64,000 nucleotides of DNA from Streptomyces sp. PsTaAH-137 (lineage in GTDB: Bacteria; Actinomycetota; Actinomycetes; Streptomycetales; Streptomycetaceae), in assembly GCF_003259365.1 (NCBI RefSeq), contig NZ_QLLY01000016.1:62001-126000 (forward strand), read 5' to 3'. A model generated the notes under the pieces. The model saw only the letters and a program-made list of their open reading frames with translations, made no database searches and was not told where the DNA came from. Every line of letters starts with the position of its first letter. The first letter of the stretch is position 1. Both the position numbers and the translations under genes were made by a program. This document shows, in pieces, positions 17,501-28,300 of this stretch.

Positions 17501-20500
17501 CGCGTCGTACCTCGTTCGTCGTCCGCGGGTCGGGTGGCCGGGGCGGAGGCGTCCTCGAGGTGCCGGTGCGCCTCGTCCTCCGACATCGCCTCGATCTCGG
17601 CCAGGATCAGGTCGTGGATGTACTCGGCCGTGCCGGCGACGGTCGGCCGTTCGAAGATCACGCTCAGCGGGAGCGGGACGTCGAACACCTGCCGCATCCG
17701 GTTGACGGCCCGGGTGGCGATCAGCGAGTGGCCGCCGAAGGAGAAGAAGTCGTCGAACGCGCCGATGCGGGGCACCGACAGCACGTCGGCCCAGATACCG
17801 GCGATGAGTTCCTCGGTGTCGTCGCGGGGTGCGACGTGCTCCCCGCTCTCGTGGTCGGCGGGATCGGGTTCGGGCAGCAGTGCGGGGCTGAGCTTGCCGC
17901 TGGCGGAGCGCGGCAGGGCGGGCAGCACGGTGAGCGTCGTCGGCAGCGCGTAGCCGGGCAGCCGGGCCGCCAAGTGCTCGCGCAGCTCGCCGACCGGGAC
18001 GCCGGGCCCGTCCAGGACGGCGTACGCGGCGAGCCGCAGGTCGCCCGAGTCCGCGCGGCGCGTCACCACGGCGGCGTCCGTCACCGCGGCGTGCTCGCGC
18101 AGCGCGGCCTCCACCTCGCCCAGCTCGACCCGCACCCCGCGCACCTTGACCTGGCGGTCCATCCGCTCCAGGTAGGCGAAGGTGCCGTCCGGGGCCATCC
18201 GGCCCCGGTCGCCGGTCCGGTACAGGCGCTCACCGGGCCGGTATGGGTGGGGGACGAAGGCACCGGCGGTCTTGGCCGGGTCGCCCAGGTAACCGCGGGC
18301 CAGGCCCGTCCCCGCGATGCACAGTTCGCCGGGGACCCCGGGCGGCAGCGGGGCGAGCCGGTGGTCGAGGACCATCACCTCGTTGTTGTCCATCGGCCGC
18401 CCGAGACTGACCGCGCCGGTGCCCCGGGTGTCCCGGTCCGTGCAGACGTGGAAGGTGGAGTCGATGGACACCTCGGTGGCGCCCCAGGTGTTGTCCAGGG
18501 TGACCGTGTCGCCGAACGCGGCGCGGAACCGCGCCACGAGGGCCGGCCGCAGGGCCTCCCCGCTGGACAGCACGCTGCGCAGGGTCGCGCGCAGCGCGGC
18601 CGTGTCGGCGGGCGTCAGCTCCTCCAGGAAGAGGTCGAGGACGCTCGGCACGAACTGCACGTGGACGGCGCGGTGCCGGACGACGGCGTCGACCAGGGCG
18701 CGCGGGTCGCGGTGCAGGCCGGGCGCGAGCAGCGCCACCGTACCGCCGGTGATCAGCGGCCAGAGGATCTCCACCGCCGCGTCGTCGAACGGCAGGGTCG
18801 TCTTGTGCAGGACCGTCTCGCCGGGCCGCAGCCCGTGCCGCCGCTGCATCCAGGCCATGCGGTTGACCCAGCCGCGGTGCGTGCAGGCCACCCCCTTGGG
18901 TCGGCCGGTCGAGCCGGAGGTGTAGTACACCGCGCACAGGTGGTCCGGACGGACCGGCACGGCCGGCGGCTCGGCCCGCTCCAGCGGGTCCACCGCCAGC
19001 GGCACCACGCCCGCCGCCGTGACCGTCGCCGCGTGCTCGGCGTCCCCGGACGTCAGGCAGACCGGGGCGCCGGCGTCCTGGAGCAGGGTGGCGACCCGGG
19101 CGGGGGGTGTCGCGGGCTCGATGGGCAGGTAGGCGCCGCCCGCCTTGAGGATGCCCAGCAGGCCGGTGACCATCGCCGGGGAGCGGTCGATCAGCAGGCC
19201 CACCGGGACGTCGGGTGCCACGCCGTGCCCGGCCAGCCGGCGGGCGACGGCGTTGGCCGCCGCCTCCAGCTCGGCGTAGCTCGTCGGGGAGCCGTCGGCG
19301 TCGACGAGGGCGACCGCGTCGGGCAGGGCGGCAGCCTGCCGTGAGACCAGACCGTGCAGGGTGTCCGCGGGCACCTCCACCGCCGGCCGGGTGACCAGGG
19401 CGCGCAGCGCGTCCCGTTCCGGCGCGGACAGCAGCGGAATGTCGTCGAGGAGGGTGTCGGGTGCGTCGGCGACGTGCCGCAGCAGCCGCTCCAGCCAGTT
19501 CCCCAGCCGCTCCACCGTGGCGTCGTCGTACAGGTCGACGTCCCAGTTGACACCGCACCACAGTCCGGCGTCCCCCTGCTCGAAGCTCACGCACAGGTCG
19601 TACTTCGCCCCGTGGTACGGCATCGGCAGCTCGGTCACGGTCAGCCCCGGCAGCCGCGGCGTACGGCGGCGCCCGGTACGGAAGTTGACCAGGATCTGGA
19701 ACAACGGCGTGCGGGACGGGTCCCGTTCGGGCGCCACCTCCTCCACCAGCCGGTCGAACGGCACCTCGGCGTGCTCGAACGCGTCGAGCGACACGTCCCG
19801 GAACTCCTCGACGAACCTGCGGAACGTCAGGCCGGGACCCGGCCGGCCGCGCAGCGGCAGCATGTTGATGAGCAGCCCCATCAGCCGCTCGGTCGCCGGG
19901 TCGTCGCGCCGCGCGTACGTGGTGCCGGTGGTGACGTCCTGCCGCCCGGTGGAGCGGTACAGCACGGCCTGCACGGCGGCGGTCAGCAGCATCGCGGGCG
20001 TGGCCCCCGCCGAACGGGCCAGGGCGGTGAGCGGCCCGGCCACCTTCGGTGGCAGCACGAACGCGGTACGGGTCGCCCCGCGCCCCGCACGGACGGGAGG
20101 CCGGGGCCGGTCCACGGGCAGTTCGAAGGCGGTGAAGTCGGCCAGCGTCCGGCGCCAGTGGTCCATTCCCTCGGCCGCCGCCTCCTGTGCGGCGTCGTCC
20201 AGGCGCGCGGCCACCGCCCGGTAGGACTCCGCCGGTACGGGCACGGGGGAGGGCGCGCCCTCGGTGAACGCGGTGTAGTCCGCCGCCAGTTCGTCGAAGA
20301 GGAGGGCGCACGACCAGTCGTCCGCGGCGACGTGGTGCACGGTGAGGACGAGGGTGTGCTCCCGCTCCCCGTGCCGCACCAGCAGGGCACGCAGGGGCAG
20401 TCCGGTGGCCAGGTCCATCGGCGTCGCCGCCTCGGCGGCGAGCGCGGCCTCCAGCGCGCCGGCGTTCGCGACCGCGCTCTCCCGCAGCCGCAGCAGCTCC

Positions 20501-20748
20501 GGCGGACGGACCACGCCCACCGGACCCGCCTCCCGGGCCACCACCCCGGTGCGCAGCACCTCGTGCCGGGTCACCAGGGCGAGCAGCGCGCGGCGCAGCG
20601 CGTCCCGGTCGAGGGGGCCCGCGAAGTGCAGCCGCAGCGGGATCAGGTAGTCGGAGGAGGAACTGCTCAACTGGTCGACGAACCAGGTCCGTTCCTGGTC
20701 GCGGCTGAGGGGAACCTCGACCTCGGTACGGCCGGGGATGACAGACAT
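17497..20748 (-). CDS. NRPS module C-A-T
   Basis: 1083 residues. C (about 10-430) has HHVAADDWS, so the catalytic His and Asp remain but the final Gly of HHxxxDG is Asp. A (about 450-935) has YYTSGSTGRPKG (about 612), WGATE in place of YGPTE, and YRTGDRG. T has FGGHSLI (Ser about 1005). The A pocket reads D-D-V-Q-L-S-T-I-D, identical to that of the third A domain of the large NRPS; two Asp residues facing the pocket suggest an amine-bearing side chain. The tail after T (EAHRHLEDAS) is a short charged extension, perhaps a docking segment. Confidence 0.92.
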   Translation of the reverse strand: MSVIPGRTEVEVPLSRDQERTWFVDQLSSSSSDYLIPLRLHFAGPLDRDALRRALLALVTRHEVLRTGVVAREAGPVGVVRPPELLRLRESAVANAGALEAALAAEAATPMDLATGLPLRALLVRHGEREHTLVLTVHHVAADDWSCALLFDELAADYTAFTEGAPSPVPVPAESYRAVAARLDDAAQEAAAEGMDHWRRTLADFTAFELPVDRPRPPVRAGRGATRTAFVLPPKVAGPLTALARSAGATPAMLLTAAVQAVLYRSTGRQDVTTGTTYARRDDPATERLMGLLINMLPLRGRPGPGLTFRRFVEEFRDVSLDAFEHAEVPFDRLVEEVAPERDPSRTPLFQILVNFRTGRRRTPRLPGLTVTELPMPYHGAKYDLCVSFEQGDAGLWCGVNWDVDLYDDATVERLGNWLERLLRHVADAPDTLLDDIPLLSAPERDALRALVTRPAVEVPADTLHGLVSRQAAALPDAVALVDADGSPTSYAELEAAANAVARRLAGHGVAPDVPVGLLIDRSPAMVTGLLGILKAGGAYLPIEPATPPARVATLLQDAGAPVCLTSGDAEHAATVTAAGVVPLAVDPLERAEPPAVPVRPDHLCAVYYTSGSTGRPKGVACTHRGWVNRMAWMQRRHGLRPGETVLHKTTLPFDDAAVEILWPLITGGTVALLAPGLHRDPRALVDAVVRHRAVHVQFVPSVLDLFLEELTPADTAALRATLRSVLSSGEALRPALVARFRAAFGDTVTLDNTWGATEVSIDSTFHVCTDRDTRGTGAVSLGRPMDNNEVMVLDHRLAPLPPGVPGELCIAGTGLARGYLGDPAKTAGAFVPHPYRPGERLYRTGDRGRMAPDGTFAYLERMDRQVKVRGVRVELGEVEAALREHAAVTDAAVVTRRADSGDLRLAAYAVLDGPGVPVGELREHLAARLPGYALPTTLTVLPALPRSASGKLSPALLPEPDPADHESGEHVAPRDDTEELIAGIWADVLSVPRIGAFDDFFSFGGHSLIATRAVNRMRQVFDVPLPLSVIFERPTVAGTAEYIHDLILAEIEAMSEDEAHRHLEDASAPATRPADDERGTTR

Positions 20749-20754
20749 CGGTGA

Positions 20755-22350
20755 TCAGATCCTCTCGGGCTGGGCCGCCGGACGGGCGGGGGAGGGGCGG
20801 ACGTCCAGCACGGCGAGGCTGCCGCGCCCCCAGACCGGCTCGGGCAGCCGCCGCCGGTCCTCCTTCCCGTTGGCGTCCAGGGGCAGGGCGTCCAGCGCCA
20901 CGTACTCGGCGGGCAGCATGTGGCGCGGCAGCCGCGCGGCGAGATGGCGGTGCACGTCCGCTGCGGGCAGCGGCCCCGCCGCCCGGGGGACGACGTAGGC
21001 GACGACCCGGCGGTCGCCGGGCGGCGCGGTGCGGGCGGTGACCAGACAGGTGCGCACCCCGGGCGCCTCGCAGAGCGCCGCCTCGATCTCGCCGGGCTCG
21101 ATGCGGAAGCCGCGGATCTTCACCTGGTGGTCGGCCCGCCCCATGAACTCGACAGTGCCGTCCGGGCGCAGCTGGGCCAGGTCACCGCTGCGGTAGCACC
21201 GCCCGCCGGTCTCCGGGTCGGTGACGTAGCGCTCCGCGGTCAGTCCCGGACGGTCGTGGTAGCCGCGGGAGACGGTGTCCCCAGCGATCCACAGCTCCCC
21301 GGTCTCACCCGGCGGCAGAGGCCGGCCGTGCCCGTCCCTGACGTACGTGCGCACCCCCGGGATCGCGGTGCCCAGCGGCAGCGGCGACTCGACCTGGTCG
21401 GGGCCGGTCAGCAACCGGCGGCAGACCGCGACCGTGGTCTCGGTCGGCCCGTAGATATGCGCCACGGTCAGCCCGGGGTGGGCGGCGAGCACCCGCCGCA
21501 CCCGGGGCGGGGACACCACGTCGCCGCCGGTGATGACGGTCCGCAGCGGGGCCAGCGCCTCCGGCAGGTCGTCGGCGACCCGGTGGAACAGCCCCGACGA
21601 CAGCCACAGGTCGGTGATCCCCTCGCGGGCCAGCACCTCGCCCAACTCGGCGGGCGCCAGCAGCGGGTCGGGCGGAAAGACCAGGCAGGCCCCCCGCAGC
21701 AGCACCCCCCAGATCTCCAGAACCGAGGCGTCGAACGAGAAGGAACTGCTCTGGAGCATCGTCCGGCCGGGCCCGAGCGCCACGAAGTCCTGGCGCAGCG
21801 CGAACGCGGTGACGTTGCGCTGCTCCACCAGCACCGCCTTGGGCAGCCCGGTGGAGCCCGAGGTGTACATGGCGTACGCGAGATCGGTGTCCGCGGTCCC
21901 CTGGGACGGCACCTCGGCGACCGGGCCGCCGGTGTGCCCCGCCCCCTCGGCGTCCGGACCGCCGCTGTCCGCCGCGCCCGGGTCCAGGACCACGCAGTCC
22001 GCGAGCGCCGCGGGCAGCGGCTCGCCGTCACCGGCGCCGACCAGGACCCGGACGCCGCTGTCGCGCCGCATGTGCGCCAGCCGCTCCTCCGGGTAGCCCA
22101 GGTCCATCGGCACGTAGGCGCAGCCCGCGCGGAGCACCGCGAGCGCGGCCGTCACGAACCCGGGGGAGGGGGTGGCCGCTACCCCGACCAGCTCCCGGGG
22201 CCGTACGCCCAGCCGCAGCAGCCGCCCGGCCAACCGGGTCGCGGCCCGGTCCAGTTCGCCATAGGTCAGCCGGGTGCCGGGCGCACGCAGCGCCACGGCA
22301 TCGGGGGTCCGCGCCGCCCAGCGGCGGAACGCGGCGTCGATCGTCACCAT
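20755..22350 (-). CDS. Free-standing NRPS adenylation domain
   Basis: 531 residues with a complete A domain and nothing else: YTSGSTGLPKAV (about 165), FDASVLEIW, IYGPTETTVAV, YRSGDL, GRADHQVKIRGFRIE and NGKEDRR at the end. The tail is Pro-rich without a carrier. The pocket reads about D-A-L-W-I-G-I-V-A, partly valine-like, so an aliphatic substrate is a weak guess. It overlaps the large NRPS gene by 7 nt and lies 6 nt before the C-A-T gene. It probably charges a carrier in trans: the free carrier at 34662-34928, or the incomplete module of the A-T-C protein. Confidence 0.9.
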   Translation of the reverse strand: MVTIDAAFRRWAARTPDAVALRAPGTRLTYGELDRAATRLAGRLLRLGVRPRELVGVAATPSPGFVTAALAVLRAGCAYVPMDLGYPEERLAHMRRDSGVRVLVGAGDGEPLPAALADCVVLDPGAADSGGPDAEGAGHTGGPVAEVPSQGTADTDLAYAMYTSGSTGLPKAVLVEQRNVTAFALRQDFVALGPGRTMLQSSSFSFDASVLEIWGVLLRGACLVFPPDPLLAPAELGEVLAREGITDLWLSSGLFHRVADDLPEALAPLRTVITGGDVVSPPRVRRVLAAHPGLTVAHIYGPTETTVAVCRRLLTGPDQVESPLPLGTAIPGVRTYVRDGHGRPLPPGETGELWIAGDTVSRGYHDRPGLTAERYVTDPETGGRCYRSGDLAQLRPDGTVEFMGRADHQVKIRGFRIEPGEIEAALCEAPGVRTCLVTARTAPPGDRRVVAYVVPRAAGPLPAADVHRHLAARLPRHMLPAEYVALDALPLDANGKEDRRRLPEPVWGRGSLAVLDVRPSPARPAAQPERI

Positions 22351-25300
22351 CGTGCGTCCTCCAGTCCGACTCCGAGGTCGTGGAGCAGTTCGCGCAGGAA
22401 GTCCTCACCGGCGTCGGAGTTCGCGGTGACGACCAGTCCCAGACCCCGGTCGGGGTCCGCCCAGGTCAGGGCCCGGAAGCCGGGAACGCCGCCGGTGTGC
22501 CCGAACCACCTGCGCCCGCCGTACGCCTTGCCGGCCGTGCCGAGACCGCCCGGGGTGCCGGGGTGGGTGCGCAGCAGCTCGGCCGCGCTGTCCGCGTTGA
22601 GGACCACCGCGTCACCGCCGTGCGCCGCCCGCTGCACCTCCAGGGCGACCCGGGCGAGGTCCCGGGGCGTGGACCACAGCCCGCCCGCGGCCGACTCCGG
22701 GTACAGGTGCCAGCCCTCCGGGTACGGCACGCCCTTCGCGTCGTGGTTGCGGGCGAGGGTGGTGCCGGGCAGGGCCGGCACGCGCGGCGCGAAGTCGCTG
22801 TCCCGCATGCCCAGCGGGTCGAGCACCAGCTCCCGCATCAGCGGCGCGAACTCCCGCCCCGTGACGTCCTGGAGCACCTGCTGCACCACCGTGTAGTTGC
22901 TGGAGGAGTACAGGTAGGGCGAGCCGGGCGGGCCCACGGGCCGGACCGGCGGGGTGAGCGCCGGGGGAGCGCCGGCGAGGATCTGCGCCGCCGTCGGCAT
23001 CGGCAGCCCCGCGCGGTAGCCGTCGTAGGACTGCGCGCCCAGTCCCGCGGTGTGGGTCAGCAGATGGCGCAGGGTGACCCCGTCGCCGGGCAGCCGCCAG
23101 CCGGTCAGCAGCCGGTTGACGTCCGTGTCGAGGTCGAGCCGCCCCTCCTGGACCAGCGCCAGCACCCCGAGAGCGGTGACGTGCTTGCTGATCGAGCCGA
23201 CCTGGAAGACGGTCCGCTCGTCGACCCGGGCCGGATCGTCCGCGGCGAGGGTGCCGAAGCCCCAGGCGCCGCGCAGTTCGCCGTCGGCGATCACCGCGAT
23301 CCCCACCCCCGGCACCCGGTGCCGCAGCATGGGCAGCCGTGGCGCGGGCGAACCGGCGAACAGCCGCCGCACGAAGGGCTCGGCGGGCTCGCGCACCGCC
23401 TCCGGCGGGATGTCCCCCAGCCCGGCGAGGTGGCGCAGGTGCCGGTCGGCCAGGTTCTGGACCGTGGCGTGGTCGAAGGCGTCCCGTGCGTACCGCCACT
23501 CCAGGTGCAGCGCGCCGTCCAGGACGGCGGCCTCGACCTCCACCGGGTGCGAGCGGCGCTGCGTGGGATCCACGGGCGTGCCGAGCGTGCGCGCGAGGGG
23601 CCGCAGCGGGGCGTCCCCGGGCACGGCCGTACCCCCGCTGCCGTGGTAGTTGAACGACAGCTGCGCCGGTGCGGCCGCCCGTTCGTCACCGCGCAGGGAC
23701 CGTACGAGACCGTGGCCGATGCCGCGGCCCGCCGGGGTGCGGGTGTGTTCGGCGACCAGGTCGACCCAGGCGTCCGGGTCGTCCGTGCCGGGCCGGGTGA
23801 GCAGCAGCGGCTGCACACTGGTGAACCATCCGACGGTCCGGGTCAGGTCGACGTCGTCGAACAGCGGCTCGCGGCCGTGCCGTTCCACGTCGATCGCCAC
23901 GGTGTCGCCGCCGGTGGCCTCGGCCAGGGTGCGGGCCAGCGCCGCCAGCATCAGGTGTTCCGGCTCGGCGCCGCGCCGCGCGGCGGCCTGCCGCAGCAGT
24001 GCCGCCGTCGGCCCGGCCGGCAGGACCGCCTTCGCCACCCCGACCCGGCCCTCGGTCCCGGCGCCGCCCGGCCGGTCGGCCGGCAGAGCCGCGGGGACGG
24101 GACGGGGCAGCGTCCAGTACGCGGCCTCGGCGGCGAACTCGGCGCTGTGCGCGTACGCGTGGAGCCGCTGCGCCCAGTGCCGTACGGAGGTGGTCTTCGC
24201 GGGCAGGCGGCCCCCGCCGCACAAGGCGGTGAGATCCTCCACGAGGATGTGCCAGGACACGGTGTCGACGGCGACGTGGTGCACGACCAGCAGCAGTTCG
24301 CCGGTGTGCCGGAACAGCACGGCGCGCAGCAGCGGTCCGTCGGCCAGGTGGAGGCCGGCGTGCGCCGCCTCCACCGCGGCCTCGGCCTCCTCCGGGGTGT
24401 CCACGACCGTGAGCGGGTCGCCGTCGTCGTCCGCCGGGGCCAGGTACTGCCGAACCCCCTCGCCGTCGTCGTCCCAGCGCAGCCGCAGGGCGTCGTGATG
24501 GTGCGTCAGGTCCCGCAGTGCCGTGCGCAGGGTGTCGGCGCCGACCGCGGGGTCCACCGCCAGGAGGCGGCTCTGGTTGAAGCGGTCGCGGGGGCCGAGC
24601 GCCGCGTACTGGTGCTGGATCGGACCCAGCGGCACCTCACCGGTGACCGGGCCCTGCTCGGCGTGGACGGCCGTGGCGCCGCCCGCTGCCGCCGCCGCGT
24701 CGCAGGCCGCGGCGAGCGCGGCGACCGTCGGATGCTCGAAGACCATCCGGGGCGTAAGGGACAGTCCCGCCTCCCGCGCCTTGGCGACGGTGTGGATCAG
24801 CAGGATCGAATCCCCGCCCAGCGCGCGGAAGTTGTCGTGCACGCCGACCCGGGGCAGCCCCAGGACCCGGCACCACACCTCCGCGAGGATCTCCTCGGTC
24901 GGGGTGCCGGGGGCGACCTGCGACTCCGCCGCGACCTCCCGCAGGGCCGGGTCGGGGTCGGGCAGCGCGGCCCGCTCCACCTTGCCGTTGGCGTTCAGCG
25001 GTACGGAGTCCACGGTGACGAGGAACCGCGGCACCATGACGTCGGGCAGCTCGGCGCGGAGCGCGGCCAGGGTCCGGTCCGGATCACCTGAGCCGGTCGT
25101 GTACCCCACGAGCGCCCGGGCCCCGGCGACCGTCCGTACGTCGGCGACCGCGTCCCGGACCCCGGGGGCACGGCGCAGCGCGTCCTCGACCTCGCCCAGT
25201 TCGACCCGTACCCCGCCCAGCTTGACCTGGTGGTCGACGCGTCCCGCGAACTCCAGGACGCCGTCCGCCCGCCGGCGCCCCAGGTCACCGGTGCGGTACA

Positions 25301-28300
25301 GCCGGGCGCCGGGCGGGCCGAAGGGATCGGGCACGAACCGCTCGGCCGTCAGGGCCGGCCGCCCGTGGTAGCCGCGGGCGAGCCCGGGGCCGCCGATGAA
25401 CAGCTCCCCGGTGGCCCCGGTCGGCAGCGGATTCATCGCCCCGTCGAGCACGTGCACGGTGTTGTTGTCCAGCGGCAGCCCCAGGGCGACCGCGCCGGTG
25501 TCGGCGACCGCGTCCTCGGCGGTGCACACCCGGCAGGTCGAGTCGATGGACACCTCGGTCGCGCCCCACGTGTTGTCGAGGCTGACCCGCTCCCCGAAGC
25601 AGTCGCGGAACCGGCGCACCAGCGCGGGGCGCAACGCCTCACCGCTGGTGAGGACGGAACGCAGCCCGGACATCGATCGGACCCGCTCGGGGGTGAGGAT
25701 GTCCAGGAACACCTCCAGCACGCTGGGCACGAACTGCACGTGCACCACCGCGTGCGCCGCGACCGCTTCGATCATCGCGTGCGCGTCGCGGTGCGCGCCC
25801 GGCGGCAGCAGGACGACCTCGCCCCCGTTGATCAGCGGCCAGAGGATCTCCACCGCCGCGTCGTCGAAACTCAGCGTCGTCTTGTGCAGCACGCCCTCGC
25901 CGGGCCGCAGCCCGTGCCTGCGCTGCATCCACGCCATCCGGTTGACCCAGCCCGCGTGGTGCGACGCCACCGCCTTCGGCGCGCCGGTGGAACCCGAGGT
26001 GTAGTACAGCGAGCACAGGTCGGCGGGGAGCGCGTCCGCCCGTGCCGCCGGACCGGTCGCCTCCGGGAACGCGTCGGGGTCGTCCAGTGCGAGGACGCGC
26101 ACGCCCGCCGCTTCCGGCAGCGCGGTCCGCAGCCGGGACTGGGTGAGGACTGTCCGCGCGCCGGAGTCGGCCAGCATGTACGCCTGGCGGCGCGCGGGAT
26201 GGTCGGGATCGACGGGGACGAACGCCGCTCCCGCCCGCAGGATGCCCAGCAGCCCCACGACGTGCTCGAAGGAGCGCTCGGTGCACAGCGCCACCAGGTC
26301 GCCGGGCCGGACGCCCTCGCGGTGCAGCCGCCCGGCCACCCGCTCGGCGCGCGCGTCGAGTTCGGCGTAGGTCCAGGAGTGGTCGCCGAGCCGGACCGCG
26401 ACGGCGTCCGGGGTGGCGGCGCACCGGTCCCCGACGAGGGAGTGCAGGGTGCGGTCGGCAGGGAAGGCGACCGTGGTGTCGTTCCAGCCGCGGACCACCA
26501 GCTCCCGTTCCTCGGCCGACAGCATGGGCACCTCGCCGGCCGAGGCGTGGTCCTCGGCCAGGCCCTCCAGCAGCCGCACCACCTGGGCGAGCAGCCGGTC
26601 GGCGGTCGCCCGGTCGTAGTGGGACTTTTCGCAGCTGAGGGCGAGCGTCAGACGGTCGCCGCCGGTGGCTTCGAGGACCAGCGGGTAGCCGGTGTCGCGG
26701 GCCTCGCCCTCGGCGACCGGCACGACGCCCTCGGGGAGCCCGTCGGCGCCGGTGTCGGTGTAGACGAGCAGGCTGTCGAACAGCCGCCGCCCGGGCGCCA
26801 CCCGACTCGCCCGCCGCACGGTGGGCAGCGCGACATGGGCGCGTCCGGCCACCTCGGTGACCCGCTGCTGGACGTCGCGCAGCAGGCCGGTGAGCGGGGC
26901 GCCGGGATCGATCTCGACCCGCAGCGGCAGCGTGTTCATCAGCAGCCCGACCATGCGCTCGATGCCCTCGACGTCGCCGAAGCGGCCCGAGACGGTCGTA
27001 CCGAAGACGACGTCCCGCTCGCCGCTGGTGCGGCTCAGGAGCAGCGACCACGCGGTGTGCACCAGGGTGCCCACGGTGACGCGGTGGCGGCGGCCCGCCC
27101 GCACCAGCGCGTCGTGCAGGGCGGCCGGCAGGGTCTGCCGGGAGAGCCACACGCCGTCTCCGGCACCGGTCCGGCGTGTGCCGGGCAGCGCGGTCGGCCG
27201 GGTGAAGCCCGCCAGGCGGGAGCGCCAGTGCTCCTCCTCGCGCCGGACCTCGTCGGGTGTGCCGAGCGCGGCGAGCGTCCGCAGGAACTCCCGGTAGGGC
27301 GGCGGGTCGGCGAGGACGGGCAGGACGCCGGTCGCCCGCCGCTCCCGGTACAGGGCGAACGCCTCGCGCAGCAGCGCGTGCAGGCTCCAGCCGTCGAACA
27401 CCACGTGATGGGTGGTCCACACGAAGCGGACCCGGTCCGCGGCGGTCCGGATCAGCAGGAACCGGGCGGGCGGCGCCGCCGAGAGGTCGAAGACGGTCTC
27501 CTCCTCCTTCGCGACGAGCGCCGCGATCCGCGCAGCGCGCGGCCCGTCGGCCAGTCCTGTCACGTCGGCGTGCCGGAAGCGCGGTGGCGCCGCGCGCCGG
27601 ACGACCTGCACGGGGTGCGGCAGATGCGCCCAGTGGAACGTGGACCGCAGGATCGCGTGGCGCTCGACCAGACGCGCCCACGCCTCCTCGAAGGCCGCCG
27701 CGTCGAAGTCGCCCTCGACATCGACCGCGAAGGCCCGCACGTAGTCGCCGGTCTCCGCCAGCGTGTCCAGGAACAGGCCGGTCTGGAGCGGCGAAAGCGG
27801 CAGGACGTCCTCGACCGTGTCGCGGCCCAGGGTGTCCAGCAGCCCGTCCAGGACGTCGTCGTCGAGCTCGGTGAACCCCGCGGGACCGCTCGGGGCGGGC
27901 GCCGGCTCCCGTGCCGCGGCGCCGAGGCGGGCGAGCGCCGCCACCGTGGGGTGCGCGAAGATCTGCCGGGTGGCGACGGCGAGACCCGCCTCCCGGGCGA
28001 GCGCCGAGACGGTCACCGCCTTCAGCGAGTTGCCGCCCAGCGCGAAGAAGTCGTCCTCCACGCCGATGTCGGCGGTGCCCAGGACCCGCGCCCAGATGCC
28101 CACCAGGGCCCGTTCGGCCGGGGTGCGCGGCGCGGTCCGGGCGGCCGGGTCGGCGGCGGGCGCCTCCGGGACGGACAGCGCCGTGCGGTCCACCTTGCCC
28201 GCCGGGTTCAGGGGCATCCGCTCCAGCACGACGAGCCGGTCCGGCACCATCGCCCGGGACACCTCGCCGCGCAGGAAGGCCCGTACGGCGGCCGGGTCCG

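Noticed and set aside
22344..23400. A separate beta-lactamase resistance gene at the end of the NRPS
   Set aside because: The reading frame runs through from the E domain without stop or start signals, so it is a domain of the NRPS.
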